Shown here one piece after another: positions 27,459-35,871 of a stretch of DNA of 52,730 nucleotides (positions are counted from its first letter, which is position 1; every line of letters starts with the position of its first letter). The translations under genes and the position numbers were made by a program. The stretch is taken from NCBI RefSeq assembly GCF_004799405.1, contig NZ_SSMW01000152.1, positions 1 to 52,730 of the forward strand. Reading direction: 5' to 3'. Source of the stretch: Bradyrhizobium sp. (GTDB taxonomy: Bacteria; Pseudomonadota; Alphaproteobacteria; Rhizobiales; Xanthobacteraceae). Below the pieces are notes generated by a model. The model made no database searches. It was not told where the DNA came from and saw only the letters and a program-made list of their open reading frames with translations.

Positions 27459-27504
27459 ACGACACTCTCCTCGGCACCACAACCGTTGCGTGAATATTGG
27501 AAGG

Positions 27505-27519
27505 TTAACATCTACTTAA
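27505..27519. promoter_or_regulatory. Candidate CtrA box (TTAA-N7-TTAA)
   Basis: The sequence TTAA-CATCTAC-TTAA is an exact match to the CtrA consensus. It is 47 nt before the acyl synthase ATG and ~110 nt beyond the end of the GGDEF-EAL gene, where it can only serve the acyl synthase. Binding is inferred. Confidence 0.6.
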
Positions 27520-27627
27520 CGTCAATGCAAAGAGATCAGGGTATTAGGGTTAACCGGAAACCGCGGAGTCGACACCGATGCGTCTTCGAAGCAGAAAATT
27601 TTCATTGGAGCCGATTATCGGAAGATT

Positions 27628-29922
27628 TCAGGCGATCGATCGCGACGAAGCCACGAACCTTTGCTCGTCCGGCAGGCGGCGGCCGTGCGATGCATTGAGC
27701 AACTGACGCACGCGCACCGCTGGCACCGGCCGGCTGAACAGATAGCCCTGCGCCTCCGTCACCGTGCCGTCGGCGCTGATGAGTTCGAGCTGCTCGTTGG
27801 TCTCGATGCCTTCGACTACCACCGACATTCCCAGATCGGCGCTGAGCCGCGCCACGCCGCGCAGCAGCGTCAGCGGACGATCGCTGTCGATCCCCTCCAG
27901 GAAGGAACGGTCGATCTTCACCTTCTGCAGCGGGAAGTTGTGCAGGTAGCTCAGGCTTGAATAGCCGGTGCCGAAATCATCCAGCGAAATGTGGACGCCG
28001 ATCGCGCGCAATTGCGACAACACATCGTGGGTCAATTGCGTGTTTCGCAGCAGCGACGATTCGGTGATTTCGATTTCAAGGCGATGTGCCGGCAGTCCGG
28101 AGACCTCGAGCGCGTAACGCACCTCGCTCAGCACGTCGCGCTGATGGAACTGCTGCGGCGAGAAGTTGACCGCGACGTTGACGTTTTCCGGCCATTTCAT
28201 GCATTCCATGCAGGCCTTGCGCAGGATCCAGCGGCCAAGATCGACGATCAGGCCCATGTCCTCGGCCACCGGAATGATGTCGATCGGCGAGACCGTGCCG
28301 CGCACCGGATGATTCCAGCGCAGCAAGGCTTCGCAGGTGGAGATCCGTCCCGACTTGAGATTGACGAGCGGTTGATAGAACAGCTCGAACTCTTCGTTGG
28401 CCAGCGCCTTGCGCAGGTCCAGCTCCAGAATCCGGCGCGCCTCGACGGTCTGCGCCATTTCGTCGCGGAAGAAGCAGAAGGTGCCGCGGCCGTCCGCCTT
28501 GGCGCGATAAAGCGCCATGTCGGCATTCTTGAGCAGCGTATCCGCGCTGATGCCGGGCGGCGATGTCATCGCGATACCGACGCTGGCGCCGATCTCGACC
28601 AGATGATTGTCGATTTTATAACGCTCGCTGAGGCGGTCGACGATTCGCCGCGCCAGGCTAGCCGCGTCCTCGGCCGATCCGATGTTCTGCTGGAACACCA
28701 CGAATTCGTCGCCGCCGAAGCGCGCCACGAAGTCTTCCGGGCGCAGCATTTCGCGCAGCCTGTCGGCGACCGCGCACAACAGCTGGTCGCCGCAAGGATG
28801 GCCCAGCGTGTCGTTGACCTGCTTGAACTGATCGAGATCGACGAACAGCAATGCCGACAATCGCGCGGCATCATGCGGGACCGCCAGAAGGCGCTCGATC
28901 TCGTCGCGGAAATTGAGCCGGTTCGGCAGCGCCGTCAGTTCGTCGTAGCGGGCGAGATGACTGATTCTCGCTTCCGCGTTGCGCCGTTCGGTGATGTCTT
29001 CCACCAGCACGACGGTGCCGCCGCCGGCCATCGGCTGAAATGTCCAGGACAGCGCCCGATCGCTCGCCGCACACGGGTCGACCGTCGTGATATGTCCCGC
29101 TTGCGATTTCTCGATTTCGGAGACGATCAGCTTGCCACTCGCAACCGAGAGCGTCGCGGCGCTGACGCAGGCGGCGGCGATGTCTGGCGCGGTTGCATCG
29201 CGGCGCACGAGATCGTCGCACAGCCGCATCATTTCGGTGAACCGATGATTGACGACCGCAAGACGGCCGTCGGCGCCGAACATGCACAGGCCATGCGGCA
29301 TGTTGTTCAGCGCGGTGTCGAACTGGCTCGCCAGCGCCGCCTCGCGCTCGCGTGCAATCAGGGCCCGCACGAAGATTTTTTGCAGGCTTGTCGAAATGTG
29401 CTTGAGCGCGAGGAAGAACAGCACATTCAGGACCGCCATCCCGAAATAATACCGGCTTCCATAAAGCGCCAGCGCCAGCGTAAGCGGTCCGCACGCCAGC
29501 AGCATCTGAACGTGGAAGATCCAGGGACGTCCGTAGGTCCGGCCGCCGCCGGCCGCGACGTAGCAGAGCGTGACCGATATGCAGATCATGTGCGCGACGG
29601 CATCGTGGCTGCCCAGCAACGCCACGACGCACCAGAGCCCGAGCGCAGCCGCATAGAGCATCGCGCCCACCTGGTAGCGAACTTCCCAGTGCGCGGCTTC
29701 ATTCGCGGTCAGGCTTGACTTGCGGCGTTGATACTGGCGGGTGTCGAGCGCACGGACGGCACCGGTCACGACCAGGAGTGCCACGCAGGGCCAAAGCCGC
29801 ACATCGCCGGTCTTCACGGCGGTCATGATCGCGGCAACCGCAGCGCAAAGTGCGCCCGCAAACAGTGGCCCGGGATCCTGAAACAGCGAATCGATCAGCG
29901 CCGCGTAAATCGACGGCGACAT
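27628..29922 (-). CDS. Membrane GGDEF-EAL cyclic-di-GMP enzyme with PAS domain
   Basis: This 764-residue protein has an N-terminal block of hydrophobic segments (~1-190), a PAS-like sensor (FDTALNNMPHGLCMFGADGR, ~205-320), then GGDEF and EAL domains. The cyclase motif GGDEF is intact at residues 403-407. An inhibitory-site RPED lies five residues earlier, so product feedback is likely. The phosphodiesterase residues are also present: EALLRW (E531), NVAVNFSPQQF, EITESSLL, DDFGTGYSS, KIDRSF, VVEGIE and AQGYLFSRP. Both activities are possible. I chose ATG 29922 because the first 13 codons of the longer frame are not family-like. It is downstream of tolB, same strand, ~220 nt away. Confidence 0.93.
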   Translation of the reverse strand: MSPSIYAALIDSLFQDPGPLFAGALCAAVAAIMTAVKTGDVRLWPCVALLVVTGAVRALDTRQYQRRKSSLTANEAAHWEVRYQVGAMLYAAALGLWCVVALLGSHDAVAHMICISVTLCYVAAGGGRTYGRPWIFHVQMLLACGPLTLALALYGSRYYFGMAVLNVLFFLALKHISTSLQKIFVRALIAREREAALASQFDTALNNMPHGLCMFGADGRLAVVNHRFTEMMRLCDDLVRRDATAPDIAAACVSAATLSVASGKLIVSEIEKSQAGHITTVDPCAASDRALSWTFQPMAGGGTVVLVEDITERRNAEARISHLARYDELTALPNRLNFRDEIERLLAVPHDAARLSALLFVDLDQFKQVNDTLGHPCGDQLLCAVADRLREMLRPEDFVARFGGDEFVVFQQNIGSAEDAASLARRIVDRLSERYKIDNHLVEIGASVGIAMTSPPGISADTLLKNADMALYRAKADGRGTFCFFRDEMAQTVEARRILELDLRKALANEEFELFYQPLVNLKSGRISTCEALLRWNHPVRGTVSPIDIIPVAEDMGLIVDLGRWILRKACMECMKWPENVNVAVNFSPQQFHQRDVLSEVRYALEVSGLPAHRLEIEITESSLLRNTQLTHDVLSQLRAIGVHISLDDFGTGYSSLSYLHNFPLQKVKIDRSFLEGIDSDRPLTLLRGVARLSADLGMSVVVEGIETNEQLELISADGTVTEAQGYLFSRPVPAVRVRQLLNASHGRRLPDEQRFVASSRSIA

Positions 29923-30101
29923 TTTCTGATCGGAATCCTTGGTGGGGCCAGCCAGCTGCATCGAGCGCGCGCAACGTCCTTTTCAGGCCGCAGTCTTACC
30001 TGCGGCTGATGAAATCTTTCTGAGGGAACATCGTTACCGGGACGTTGCCGTTCGGCTGGCAAAACAGAAATCTGCTCTATATTTCAGCAAGCTAGGCAAG
30101 C

Positions 30102-30119
30102 GTTGCCGGTTGCGGCAAC
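30102..30119. repeat. Small hairpin downstream of tolB
   Basis: Perfect 7-nt arms GTTGCCG/CGGCAAC surround GTTG, ~25 nt after the tolB stop on the minus strand. There is no T-tract, so its termination role is uncertain. Confidence 0.4.
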
Positions 30120-30144
30120 CTGCCGGACGGCCGAGCGGCCGGTC

Positions 30145-31485
30145 TTACGACAATAAGGGCGACCACGCCGGATCGGACGCAAATCCGGGAGTTGGCACCC
30201 GCTGTTCGTTGCGCCCGGAAATATCCACCGTGAACAGCGAGGGTCCGCTATTGCCGCCGGGGTCGCGGAAGAACATCAAGACGCGGCCATTCGGTGCAAA
30301 GGTCGGTCCTTCGTTATGGAATCCGGAGGTGAGAATCCGCTCGCCCGAACCGTCCGGCTTCATGATGCCGATCGAAAACTGCCCGCTGCCCTGTTTAGTG
30401 AACGCAATGTAATCGCCGCGCGGCGACCAGACCGGGGTCGAATAGCTGCCGTCGCCAAACGAGATGCGCTGCGCCGGTCCGCCCGTCGCCGGCATCACGT
30501 AGATTTGCGGCTTTCCGCCGCGGTCGGATTCGAAACACAGCCGCGCGCCGTCGGGCGCATAGGAGGGCGAGGTATCGATCGCCGGCGTATCGGTGAGACG
30601 CATGGTGTTTTTCGACCGCAGATCCATCACGAACAGGTTCGAATTGCCGCCCTGCTGCAAACTCATGATGACGCGCTGGCCGTCCGGTGAGAAGCGTGGC
30701 GAGAACGACATGCCGGGGAAATTGCCGACGATCTCGCGCTGCCCGGTCTCGATGTTGAGCAGGTAAACGCGCGGGTCGCCCTGGCCGAATTCCATATAGG
30801 TGATTTCCTGGGTCGACGGCGAGAACCGCGGCGTCAGCACCAGGTCGGTGCCGCGCGTCAAATAACGCACGTTGAAGCCGTCCTGATCCATCAATGCCAG
30901 CCGCTTGATGCGCCGTTCCGTTGGCCCGGTCTCGTCGACGAACACCACGCGACTGTCGAAATAACCCTTCTCTCCGGTCAGGCGCTCGTAAATCTGGTCG
31001 GAGATGATGTGCGCGATCCGCCGCCAGTATTCCGGCGACGTGAAATATTGCTGGCCGGTGAGCTGTTGCCCGGTGGCGACGTCCCAGAGCCGGAATTCCG
31101 CCTTCAGCCGTCCGTCGCTCTGCCGGGTCATGCGGCCGCTCACCAGCGCCTGCGCGTTGATGGCCTTCCAACTCTGGAATTGAGGGGCCGCGTCGATGTT
31201 GGTGATTTTTTCGATATAGGCGGCCTGGTCGATCGGTGCGAACAGCCCGCTGCGCTTGAGGTTGTTGGTGATGACCTGGGCGACGCCGACACCGACTTCG
31301 GCGTCCCCCGGCGTTCCCGCCACGAAATTCGGAATCGCGATCGGCAGCGGTGCAACATCACCTTCGGTGATGGGCACGCGTTTTTGCCCGAAGGCATTGC
31401 GGACAGGACTACCCGTCAACACGGCGGCCGACGCCATGCCGGAAATGATCTGCCGGCGGCTCAAGCGCAACGTCATCTTATGCAT
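30145..31485 (-). CDS. tolB: Tol-Pal system protein TolB
   Basis: This 446-residue periplasmic beta-propeller protein binds Pal and TolA. It has an N-terminal domain (ITEGDVAPLPIAIPNF, then the LKRSGLFAPID region), then repeated propeller blades of the form SPSYAPDGARLCFESDRGG and PRFSPDGQRVIMSLQQGGN. The leader reads RLSRRQIISGMASAAVLTG, with a twin-arginine-like SRRQ pattern, so export could be by the Tat route. It follows tolA by 65 nt in the tolQRAB operon. Confidence 0.97.
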   Translation of the reverse strand: MHKMTLRLSRRQIISGMASAAVLTGSPVRNAFGQKRVPITEGDVAPLPIAIPNFVAGTPGDAEVGVGVAQVITNNLKRSGLFAPIDQAAYIEKITNIDAAPQFQSWKAINAQALVSGRMTRQSDGRLKAEFRLWDVATGQQLTGQQYFTSPEYWRRIAHIISDQIYERLTGEKGYFDSRVVFVDETGPTERRIKRLALMDQDGFNVRYLTRGTDLVLTPRFSPSTQEITYMEFGQGDPRVYLLNIETGQREIVGNFPGMSFSPRFSPDGQRVIMSLQQGGNSNLFVMDLRSKNTMRLTDTPAIDTSPSYAPDGARLCFESDRGGKPQIYVMPATGGPAQRISFGDGSYSTPVWSPRGDYIAFTKQGSGQFSIGIMKPDGSGERILTSGFHNEGPTFAPNGRVLMFFRDPGGNSGPSLFTVDISGRNEQRVPTPGFASDPAWSPLLS

Positions 31486-31550
31486 CCATCTTTGTCGGTC
31501 ATCATCGGCATCGGTTCATTCATGTCTGCGATCGCCGGCGGGCGACGGTT

Positions 31551-32477
31551 TCAGGTCTTTCGTTCGGTGAACACCGGCGAAAAGTATTTCCATTCTTCGA
31601 AATAGGCTGCGGGCAAATTATACGGCTGGCACTCGATGATCGCCCGCAAGGCGCTCTCCTGATAGACGCGAAGATACGGCGTGGCCGGTGTTCCTTCCGG
31701 AACCGGCATTGCCTCAAGCGTGCCATCGCGCTTGAGCCTGATGGCGAAAGCCGCCTCCGGGTTCTGGACTTCGATGCCGCCATAGGGTTTCTTCCAGCAG
31801 CGTTCGACCTGGGACTGGAACAGCGCGCCCCAGGTCGCGGAGTTGTCGGTGGCTTTGCCTTTGGCGAGGCCGAGTGCGGCATTGGAATTCAGCGCCTCGC
31901 CGGTTACGGCCTGCCGGGTCGGATCGCGCTTGTCGAGCAAGGCTGCGATTTTCGATTGATCGAATGTCCGTTCCTTCGGCTTGGCCGGCGGCGGCGGCGC
32001 AGCCTTGGCCTCCTGCTTCGGCGGCAGCGGCTTTTTCTCTTCCTTTTTCAAGGCTTCCGCGATCGGATCGACGCTGGGCTCCGGCTTCTTCTCGACCGGC
32101 TTCGGCTCTTCCTTGGGCTTTTGCTCGGCGACCGGTTTCGGCGGATCGGGCTTCTTGTCGAGCGGCTTTTCCACCGGCTTCGGCTGCGGCGGCGGTGAGG
32201 TGTCGGTCACGACCGGCGCCTTCTCGGTGACCTTGCCGACGGCGTCATCGACCGGTTTCGCCTCGGCGATCTTCTCGGCCAGCGGCTTCGGGTTTTCCTT
32301 CTTGCCGGATTTCATGCCGGCGGTGACCTTGGCCAACTGGTCAGCGGAGATGACGTCCACCGGCACGGATTCTTCCGGCATCACCTCGTACGCTTTCGAG
32401 GAGAACGTCAGCAGGCCCCACCCGATCACGAGGACGTGCAGGGCAACCGACGCAACCAGTGTCTTGTCGACCTTCAC
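31551..32477 (-). CDS. tolA: TolA-like cell envelope protein
   Basis: This 308-residue protein has one N-terminal membrane span (LVASVALHVLVIGWGLLTFS). A long Pro/Lys/Glu-rich periplasmic arm follows (~45-180, many KPxxKP repeats). A C-terminal TolA/TonB-like domain (WGALFQSQVERCWKKPYGGIE through VYQESALRAIIECQPYNLP) completes it. It spans the periplasm to contact TolB/Pal when driven by TolQR. The arm is Pro/Lys-rich rather than Ala-helical, as usual in alphaproteobacteria. It lies 48 nt after tolR. Confidence 0.94.
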   Translation of the reverse strand: MKVDKTLVASVALHVLVIGWGLLTFSSKAYEVMPEESVPVDVISADQLAKVTAGMKSGKKENPKPLAEKIAEAKPVDDAVGKVTEKAPVVTDTSPPPQPKPVEKPLDKKPDPPKPVAEQKPKEEPKPVEKKPEPSVDPIAEALKKEEKKPLPPKQEAKAAPPPPAKPKERTFDQSKIAALLDKRDPTRQAVTGEALNSNAALGLAKGKATDNSATWGALFQSQVERCWKKPYGGIEVQNPEAAFAIRLKRDGTLEAMPVPEGTPATPYLRVYQESALRAIIECQPYNLPAAYFEEWKYFSPVFTERKT

Positions 32478-32525
32478 GTTCAGGATCCCTGCTCCATCTC
32501 GGTCATCGCCCGTCGTTCCATGAAC

Positions 32526-32993
32526 TCACGTCCCCTGTTCGGGAACGATGACGATGTTCGCCTTGAACCCGGCGTTGCGAATGTAGCCCAGCAGTTTCAT
32601 CATGTCTGTGTAGCAAACGTCCCTGTCGCCGCGCAGGAAAACGACGCTGTCGGCGTCCGACCGGGTTTCCCGGATCGCCTTGATTTTTGCCGCCAGGTCG
32701 GCGACCGGAATCAGGCTATCCCCCAAATACAGTTCCACGTTTGAATTGCAGCCTCCGCTGGTCCGCTTGACGGACAAGGTCAGCGGCGGCGCATTCGACG
32801 ACAAGGATGTGCCGCCGCGCGCGACCGGCAAATCGATATCGATTGTCGTCGTCAGCAGCGGCGCGGCGACCATGAAGATGATCAGCAGCACCAGCATCAC
32901 GTCCACCATCGGCGTGACGTTGATCTCCGCCATTACGGCTTTGCGGCGGCCGCGGCGGCCGCCGCCCGACGAGCCTGCCATGTTCATCGCCAT
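32526..32993 (-). CDS. tolR: Tol-Pal system protein TolR (ExbD family)
   Basis: This 155-residue protein is a component of the proton-driven Tol motor. After a Gly/Arg-rich head, the single span reads AEINVTPMVDVMLVLLIIFMV, with the functionally essential Asp in PMVDVMLVLLIIF. The periplasmic ExbD-like domain follows (VVFLRGDRDVCYTDMMKLLGYIRNAG). It lies 38 nt after tolQ and 48 nt before tolA. Confidence 0.97.
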   Translation of the reverse strand: MAMNMAGSSGGGRRGRRKAVMAEINVTPMVDVMLVLLIIFMVAAPLLTTTIDIDLPVARGGTSLSSNAPPLTLSVKRTSGGCNSNVELYLGDSLIPVADLAAKIKAIRETRSDADSVVFLRGDRDVCYTDMMKLLGYIRNAGFKANIVIVPEQGT

Positions 32994-33031
32994 GATCTGA
33001 TGCTCACGATGCGCTCACAATATACCGTCCC

Positions 33032-33739
33032 TCACGCCCGCTCGTCGATCTGGCGCGACAGGATTGCCGAAAATTCGTCGGCGAAGCCTTCCAGCCGCTG
33101 CGCCTGCCGGTTCACCTCGGAGGTGAACTTATTGTAGAAAATAGTCGCCGGAATTGCGGCGATAAGGCCGATTGCGGTTGCAAATAGCGCTTCGGCGATG
33201 CCGGGAGCCACCACCGCCAGCGAGGTGTTCTTGGAGGCGGCGATCGACTGGAAGCTCGTCATGATGCCCCAGACCGTGCCGAACAAGCCGACGAACGGGC
33301 CGGCCGAACCGACCGTCGCCAGCACCAGGAGCCGGCGTTCCAGCCGCTCGATTTCCCGGGCGATGGAGACATTCATGACCTTTTCGATCCGCATCTGAAG
33401 TCCCGCGAACGATCGCGCCTGACTTTCGAACGACCGTTTCCATTCGCGCATCGCCGCCACGAAACACGCCGCCATCGATTGCGTCGGCTTGGCCGACAGC
33501 GCGCGATAAAGTTCCTCGATCGATTGCCCGGACCAGAACGCCTGCTCGAAACGGTCCATGGCGCGCTTGGTGCGTGCGTACAGGAACATCTTGTCGATCG
33601 CGATCGCCCATACCCAGACCGAACAGGTCAAAAGCCCGACCATGACGATTTGCACGACCAGACTGGCATGCCAGGCCAGTTCGATCAGCGAAACGCCGGA
33701 GCCGAGCGACGGCAAGGTTGACGGCACTACCTCAGGCAT
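33032..33739 (-). CDS. tolQ: Tol-Pal system protein TolQ (ExbB family)
   Basis: This 235-residue inner-membrane protein forms the Tol proton channel with TolR. Its three spans are visible: LVVQIVMVGLLTCSVWVWAI (~28-47), VGSAGPFVGLFGTVWGIMTS (~142-161) and IAEALFATAIGLIAAIPATI (~180-199). The segment GLFGTVWGIMTSFQ is the MotA/TolQ/ExbB signature. It is the first gene of tolQRAB. In many proteobacteria ybgC precedes it directly; here ybgC is ~11.6 kb away. Confidence 0.98.
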   Translation of the reverse strand: MPEVVPSTLPSLGSGVSLIELAWHASLVVQIVMVGLLTCSVWVWAIAIDKMFLYARTKRAMDRFEQAFWSGQSIEELYRALSAKPTQSMAACFVAAMREWKRSFESQARSFAGLQMRIEKVMNVSIAREIERLERRLLVLATVGSAGPFVGLFGTVWGIMTSFQSIAASKNTSLAVVAPGIAEALFATAIGLIAAIPATIFYNKFTSEVNRQAQRLEGFADEFSAILSRQIDERA

Positions 33740-34043
33740 CAGCGGGTTCCTCTCAACGCGAGCGTCTCAAATGCTTCGGCAACGACCGAAGCCGCCGGTT
33801 CCGCAGCCGCGCGCCAGGCGCGGCGGCAACGCCCGCGCGAGAGCCTTGTTGTGTCGCATGAGGGGCCCGTCCAAAGCCGGGTCCTGCATCCCCTGCCAAC
33901 GTGTCAAAACGAGGGCTGTCCGCGCGGCATTACGTCCCTAACCAGACGCTAATCATGGTTAACGCGAGGTTACCAAAGGGGAATTTTGGTCGCGGCAAAA
34001 GCGGGCAAATCAGCCGGCGGACCGCCCGCCACACATGAGGCCT
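33740..34043. other. Intergenic region upstream of tolQ
   Basis: About 300 nt without a gene, between tolQ and the terminator of the DUF2852 gene. It should carry the tolQRAB promoter. A CtrA-like box with one mismatch lies at 33959-33973. No other clear element is visible. Confidence 0.5.
33959..33973. promoter_or_regulatory. Near-consensus CtrA-like box upstream of tolQ
   Basis: The sequence TTAA-CGCGAGG-TTAC differs from TTAA-N7-TTAA at one base. It is ~220 nt before the tolQ start, rather far, so its role depends on where transcription starts. Confidence 0.35.
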
Positions 34044-34083
34044 AAAATGCAAAACCGCCCACCTGCGGAGCAGATGGGCGGTT
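34044..34083 (-). terminator. Terminator of the DUF2852 gene
   Basis: On the minus strand, a 14-nt stem (AACCGCCCATCTGC and its near-complement, one G-U pair, 3-nt loop) is followed by TTTTGCATTTT, 28 nt after the stop codon. Confidence 0.8.
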
Positions 34084-34110
34084 GTGTCGCCATCAGGTTT
34101 TATGGGGGCA

Positions 34111-34566
34111 TTACGCCTGAGGCTGACCGTCCGAGGGCGGCGTCGGGCGCGGGCGGTGCTGCGCCATGAACTGGTCGAACTCTTCCTTGTCCTTGGCGTG
34201 GCGCAGGCGGTCGAGGAAATCCCTGAACTCGGTCTGCTCTTCCTCGAGACGCCTCAAGGTTTCCTGGCGGTATTCGTCGAAGGCGCGATTGCCGCTCGAG
34301 GGCGGCCCGAACCCGCCGAACGGAAAGCCGCGGCGTTCCATGCGGCCCCGCATCCGCTCCATCTTGTTCTGCCAGCGATCCTGGTGACTCCAGCAACCCA
34401 TGTTCGTGCTCCTGAGTGTGAAAAAGAGAAAGGCAAGGCCGACCGGCCACCAGAACAGGAAGCCGAGAATGGTCCCGATCACCATTCCGGGATGAATGCG
34501 CATACGCGGGCGATAGGCCTCGCTATCGGGGCCGCGCCATTGATTGACATCTGCGGTGTAGGCCAT
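34111..34566 (-). CDS. DUF2852 membrane protein
   Basis: This 151-residue protein matches DUF2852. One or two hydrophobic spans lie near residues 27-52 (GMVIGTILGFLFWWPVGLAF), followed by a Met/Arg-rich stretch (NKMERMRGRMERRG). A charged C-terminal helix (AFDEYRQETLRRLEEEQTEF and on) contains the conserved FRDFLDRLRHAKDKEEFDQF. Its function is unknown. It has its own terminator. A palindrome 34 nt upstream matches one covering the start of the neighbouring tetR gene, so it is probably the target of that repressor. Confidence 0.85.
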   Translation of the reverse strand: MAYTADVNQWRGPDSEAYRPRMRIHPGMVIGTILGFLFWWPVGLAFLFFTLRSTNMGCWSHQDRWQNKMERMRGRMERRGFPFGGFGPPSSGNRAFDEYRQETLRRLEEEQTEFRDFLDRLRHAKDKEEFDQFMAQHRPRPTPPSDGQPQA

Positions 34567-34599
34567 TTCCCTCTCCGTGACGGCATCACGCCGTTGTGA

Positions 34600-34618
34600 A
34601 TGTAAATAACATTTACAT
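34600..34618. promoter_or_regulatory. Palindrome upstream of the DUF2852 gene (candidate TetR operator)
   Basis: A perfect 8-3-8 palindrome, ATGTAAAT-AAC-ATTTACAT, lies 34 nt before the DUF2852 start. Its layout and sequence closely match the palindrome at 35390-35408, over the start of the tetR gene. Confidence 0.65.
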
Positions 34619-34671
34619 ACCTAACCCATCCCGGATTTTTGTCAAGCCGTGCGCCCGTGGCGCCCCCGAAT

Positions 34672-35391
34672 TTATTTTGGGGCGCCCCAGGGGCCGGAGG
34701 GCTGACCCGACGGCTTTTGATCGGCGGAGGCTTTTTGATCGGCCGGCCTGCGGTCGGTTGGGAAACCGAGGCCGCGCAGATAGATCAGCACTTCGGCTTC
34801 CAGAAGATCCTCCGCCGACATCGGAAGCTTGCGGCGAGCCGCGTCGCCGCGCGCAAACAGCGACGCCACGCCGTGCGACATCGACCAGATATGGAGCGCC
34901 ATCATCAACGCCGGCGGCCGGGCCACGCCGGGCGGCGCCAGCGCGGCGAGACGCTCCGCGGCGGCCCGGATGATGCCGAAAGTGCGCTCGCTGGCCGCCA
35001 GCAAGGCTGGATTGAGGTCGGCGGGAAGCCCCGATTCGAACATCGCCGAGTAGAACGCCGGCTCCTCGCGGGCGAAAGCGAGATAGGCCTTGCCGACGCG
35101 TTCAAACGCCGAAACGGTGTCCGGCCGTCCGTCATCCCAAGCCTTCGTCAGTATCGTCTCGAACTGTTCGAAGCCGCGCTGCGCGATGCTGGAGAGCAGT
35201 TCGTCGCGATCGCGAAAATGCCGGTAGGGTGCTGCCGGGCTGACGCCGGCCATCCGCGCGGCATCGGCAAAGGTGAATCCGGCCGCGCCTTTTTCCGCAA
35301 TCAACCCGAGCGCCGCCTGCAGCAGCGCCTCTTTCAGATTGCCGTGATGGTAACCGCGCTCGGCGCGGCGTTGTTCCTTGCGCCAGCTCAT
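34672..35391 (-). CDS. TetR family regulator, probable repressor of itself and of the DUF2852 gene
   Basis: This 239-residue TetR regulator has its helix-turn-helix at ~15-60: HHGNLKEALLQAALGLIAEKG, then FADAARMAGVSPAAPYRHFRDRDELL. The C-terminal domain (AFYSAMFESGLPADLNPALL) suits the TetR_C ligand-binding class. The last ~30 residues are a Pro/Lys-rich tail. I chose ATG 35391 (MSWRKEQRR); the longer frame would run through the operator. The start codon itself lies within a palindrome, as expected for autorepression. The DUF2852 gene is downstream on the same strand. Confidence 0.9.
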   Translation of the reverse strand: MSWRKEQRRAERGYHHGNLKEALLQAALGLIAEKGAAGFTFADAARMAGVSPAAPYRHFRDRDELLSSIAQRGFEQFETILTKAWDDGRPDTVSAFERVGKAYLAFAREEPAFYSAMFESGLPADLNPALLAASERTFGIIRAAAERLAALAPPGVARPPALMMALHIWSMSHGVASLFARGDAARRKLPMSAEDLLEAEVLIYLRGLGFPTDRRPADQKASADQKPSGQPSGPWGAPK

Positions 35392-35408
35392 GTGAAAGGC
35401 TTTTACAT
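35390..35408. promoter_or_regulatory. Palindrome overlapping the tetR start (candidate autoregulatory operator)
   Basis: The palindrome ATGTGAAA-GGC-TTTTACAT (8-3-8, one mismatched pair) extends outward to GCTC/GAGC and covers the ATG of the tetR gene. It shares the half-site ATGT(A/G)AA with the palindrome at 34600-34618. Confidence 0.6.
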
Positions 35409-35485
35409 GAGCCGGACGCAAAGGTCACTAGCGCGGACATGGCTGGCGCGCGGCGTTCATGTGAATGAACGCCCTAAACAAGCCT

Positions 35486-35848
35486 TTAACCGGCCGGAAT
35501 CGGCAGCACCGGCATGATCTCCACGGCTTCGCCGGGGAAGATCGCAAAGTGCGGATGGTTCTCGAACATCCTTGCCGCGGCCTGGTGCGATTCGGCGCGA
35601 ACGACGGTAAAGGCGCCGATCTCGTTGCTGATGTCGGCAATGCCGCCCGACCCGACCCGTTTGGTCTTGCCGAGAGGTCCGCCCATCTCGACCAGCGCAG
35701 CCTGGTGCTTCTCCACCCAGGCCTTCCACGCGGCAATGCCCGCTTTCTCCTTGGCCTTTCGTTCGGTCTCGGGCAGCGCGTTCCAGGCGGCCATCTTCGC
35801 GCTGGTTTTGCTGCCGACGAAAACGGCAAGATAGGTATCGCTCATCAT
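35486..35848 (-). CDS. YCII-related small protein
   Basis: This 120-residue protein has the compact dimeric alpha/beta-barrel look of YCII-like proteins: YLAVFVGSKTSAKMAAWNAL at the start and FTVVRAESHQAAARMFENHPHFAIFPG at the end, the latter matching the YciI region that follows the strand before the second helix. The molecular role is unknown. Two adjacent ATGs (35848, 35845) are possible starts. It follows the YciI/DGPF gene by 23 nt and should be co-transcribed with it from the ECF42-type promoter. Confidence 0.75.
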   Translation of the reverse strand: MMSDTYLAVFVGSKTSAKMAAWNALPETERKAKEKAGIAAWKAWVEKHQAALVEMGGPLGKTKRVGSGGIADISNEIGAFTVVRAESHQAAARMFENHPHFAIFPGEAVEIMPVLPIPAG

Positions 35849-35871
35849 TGTCTCCCTTGGTTACGGTTCGA

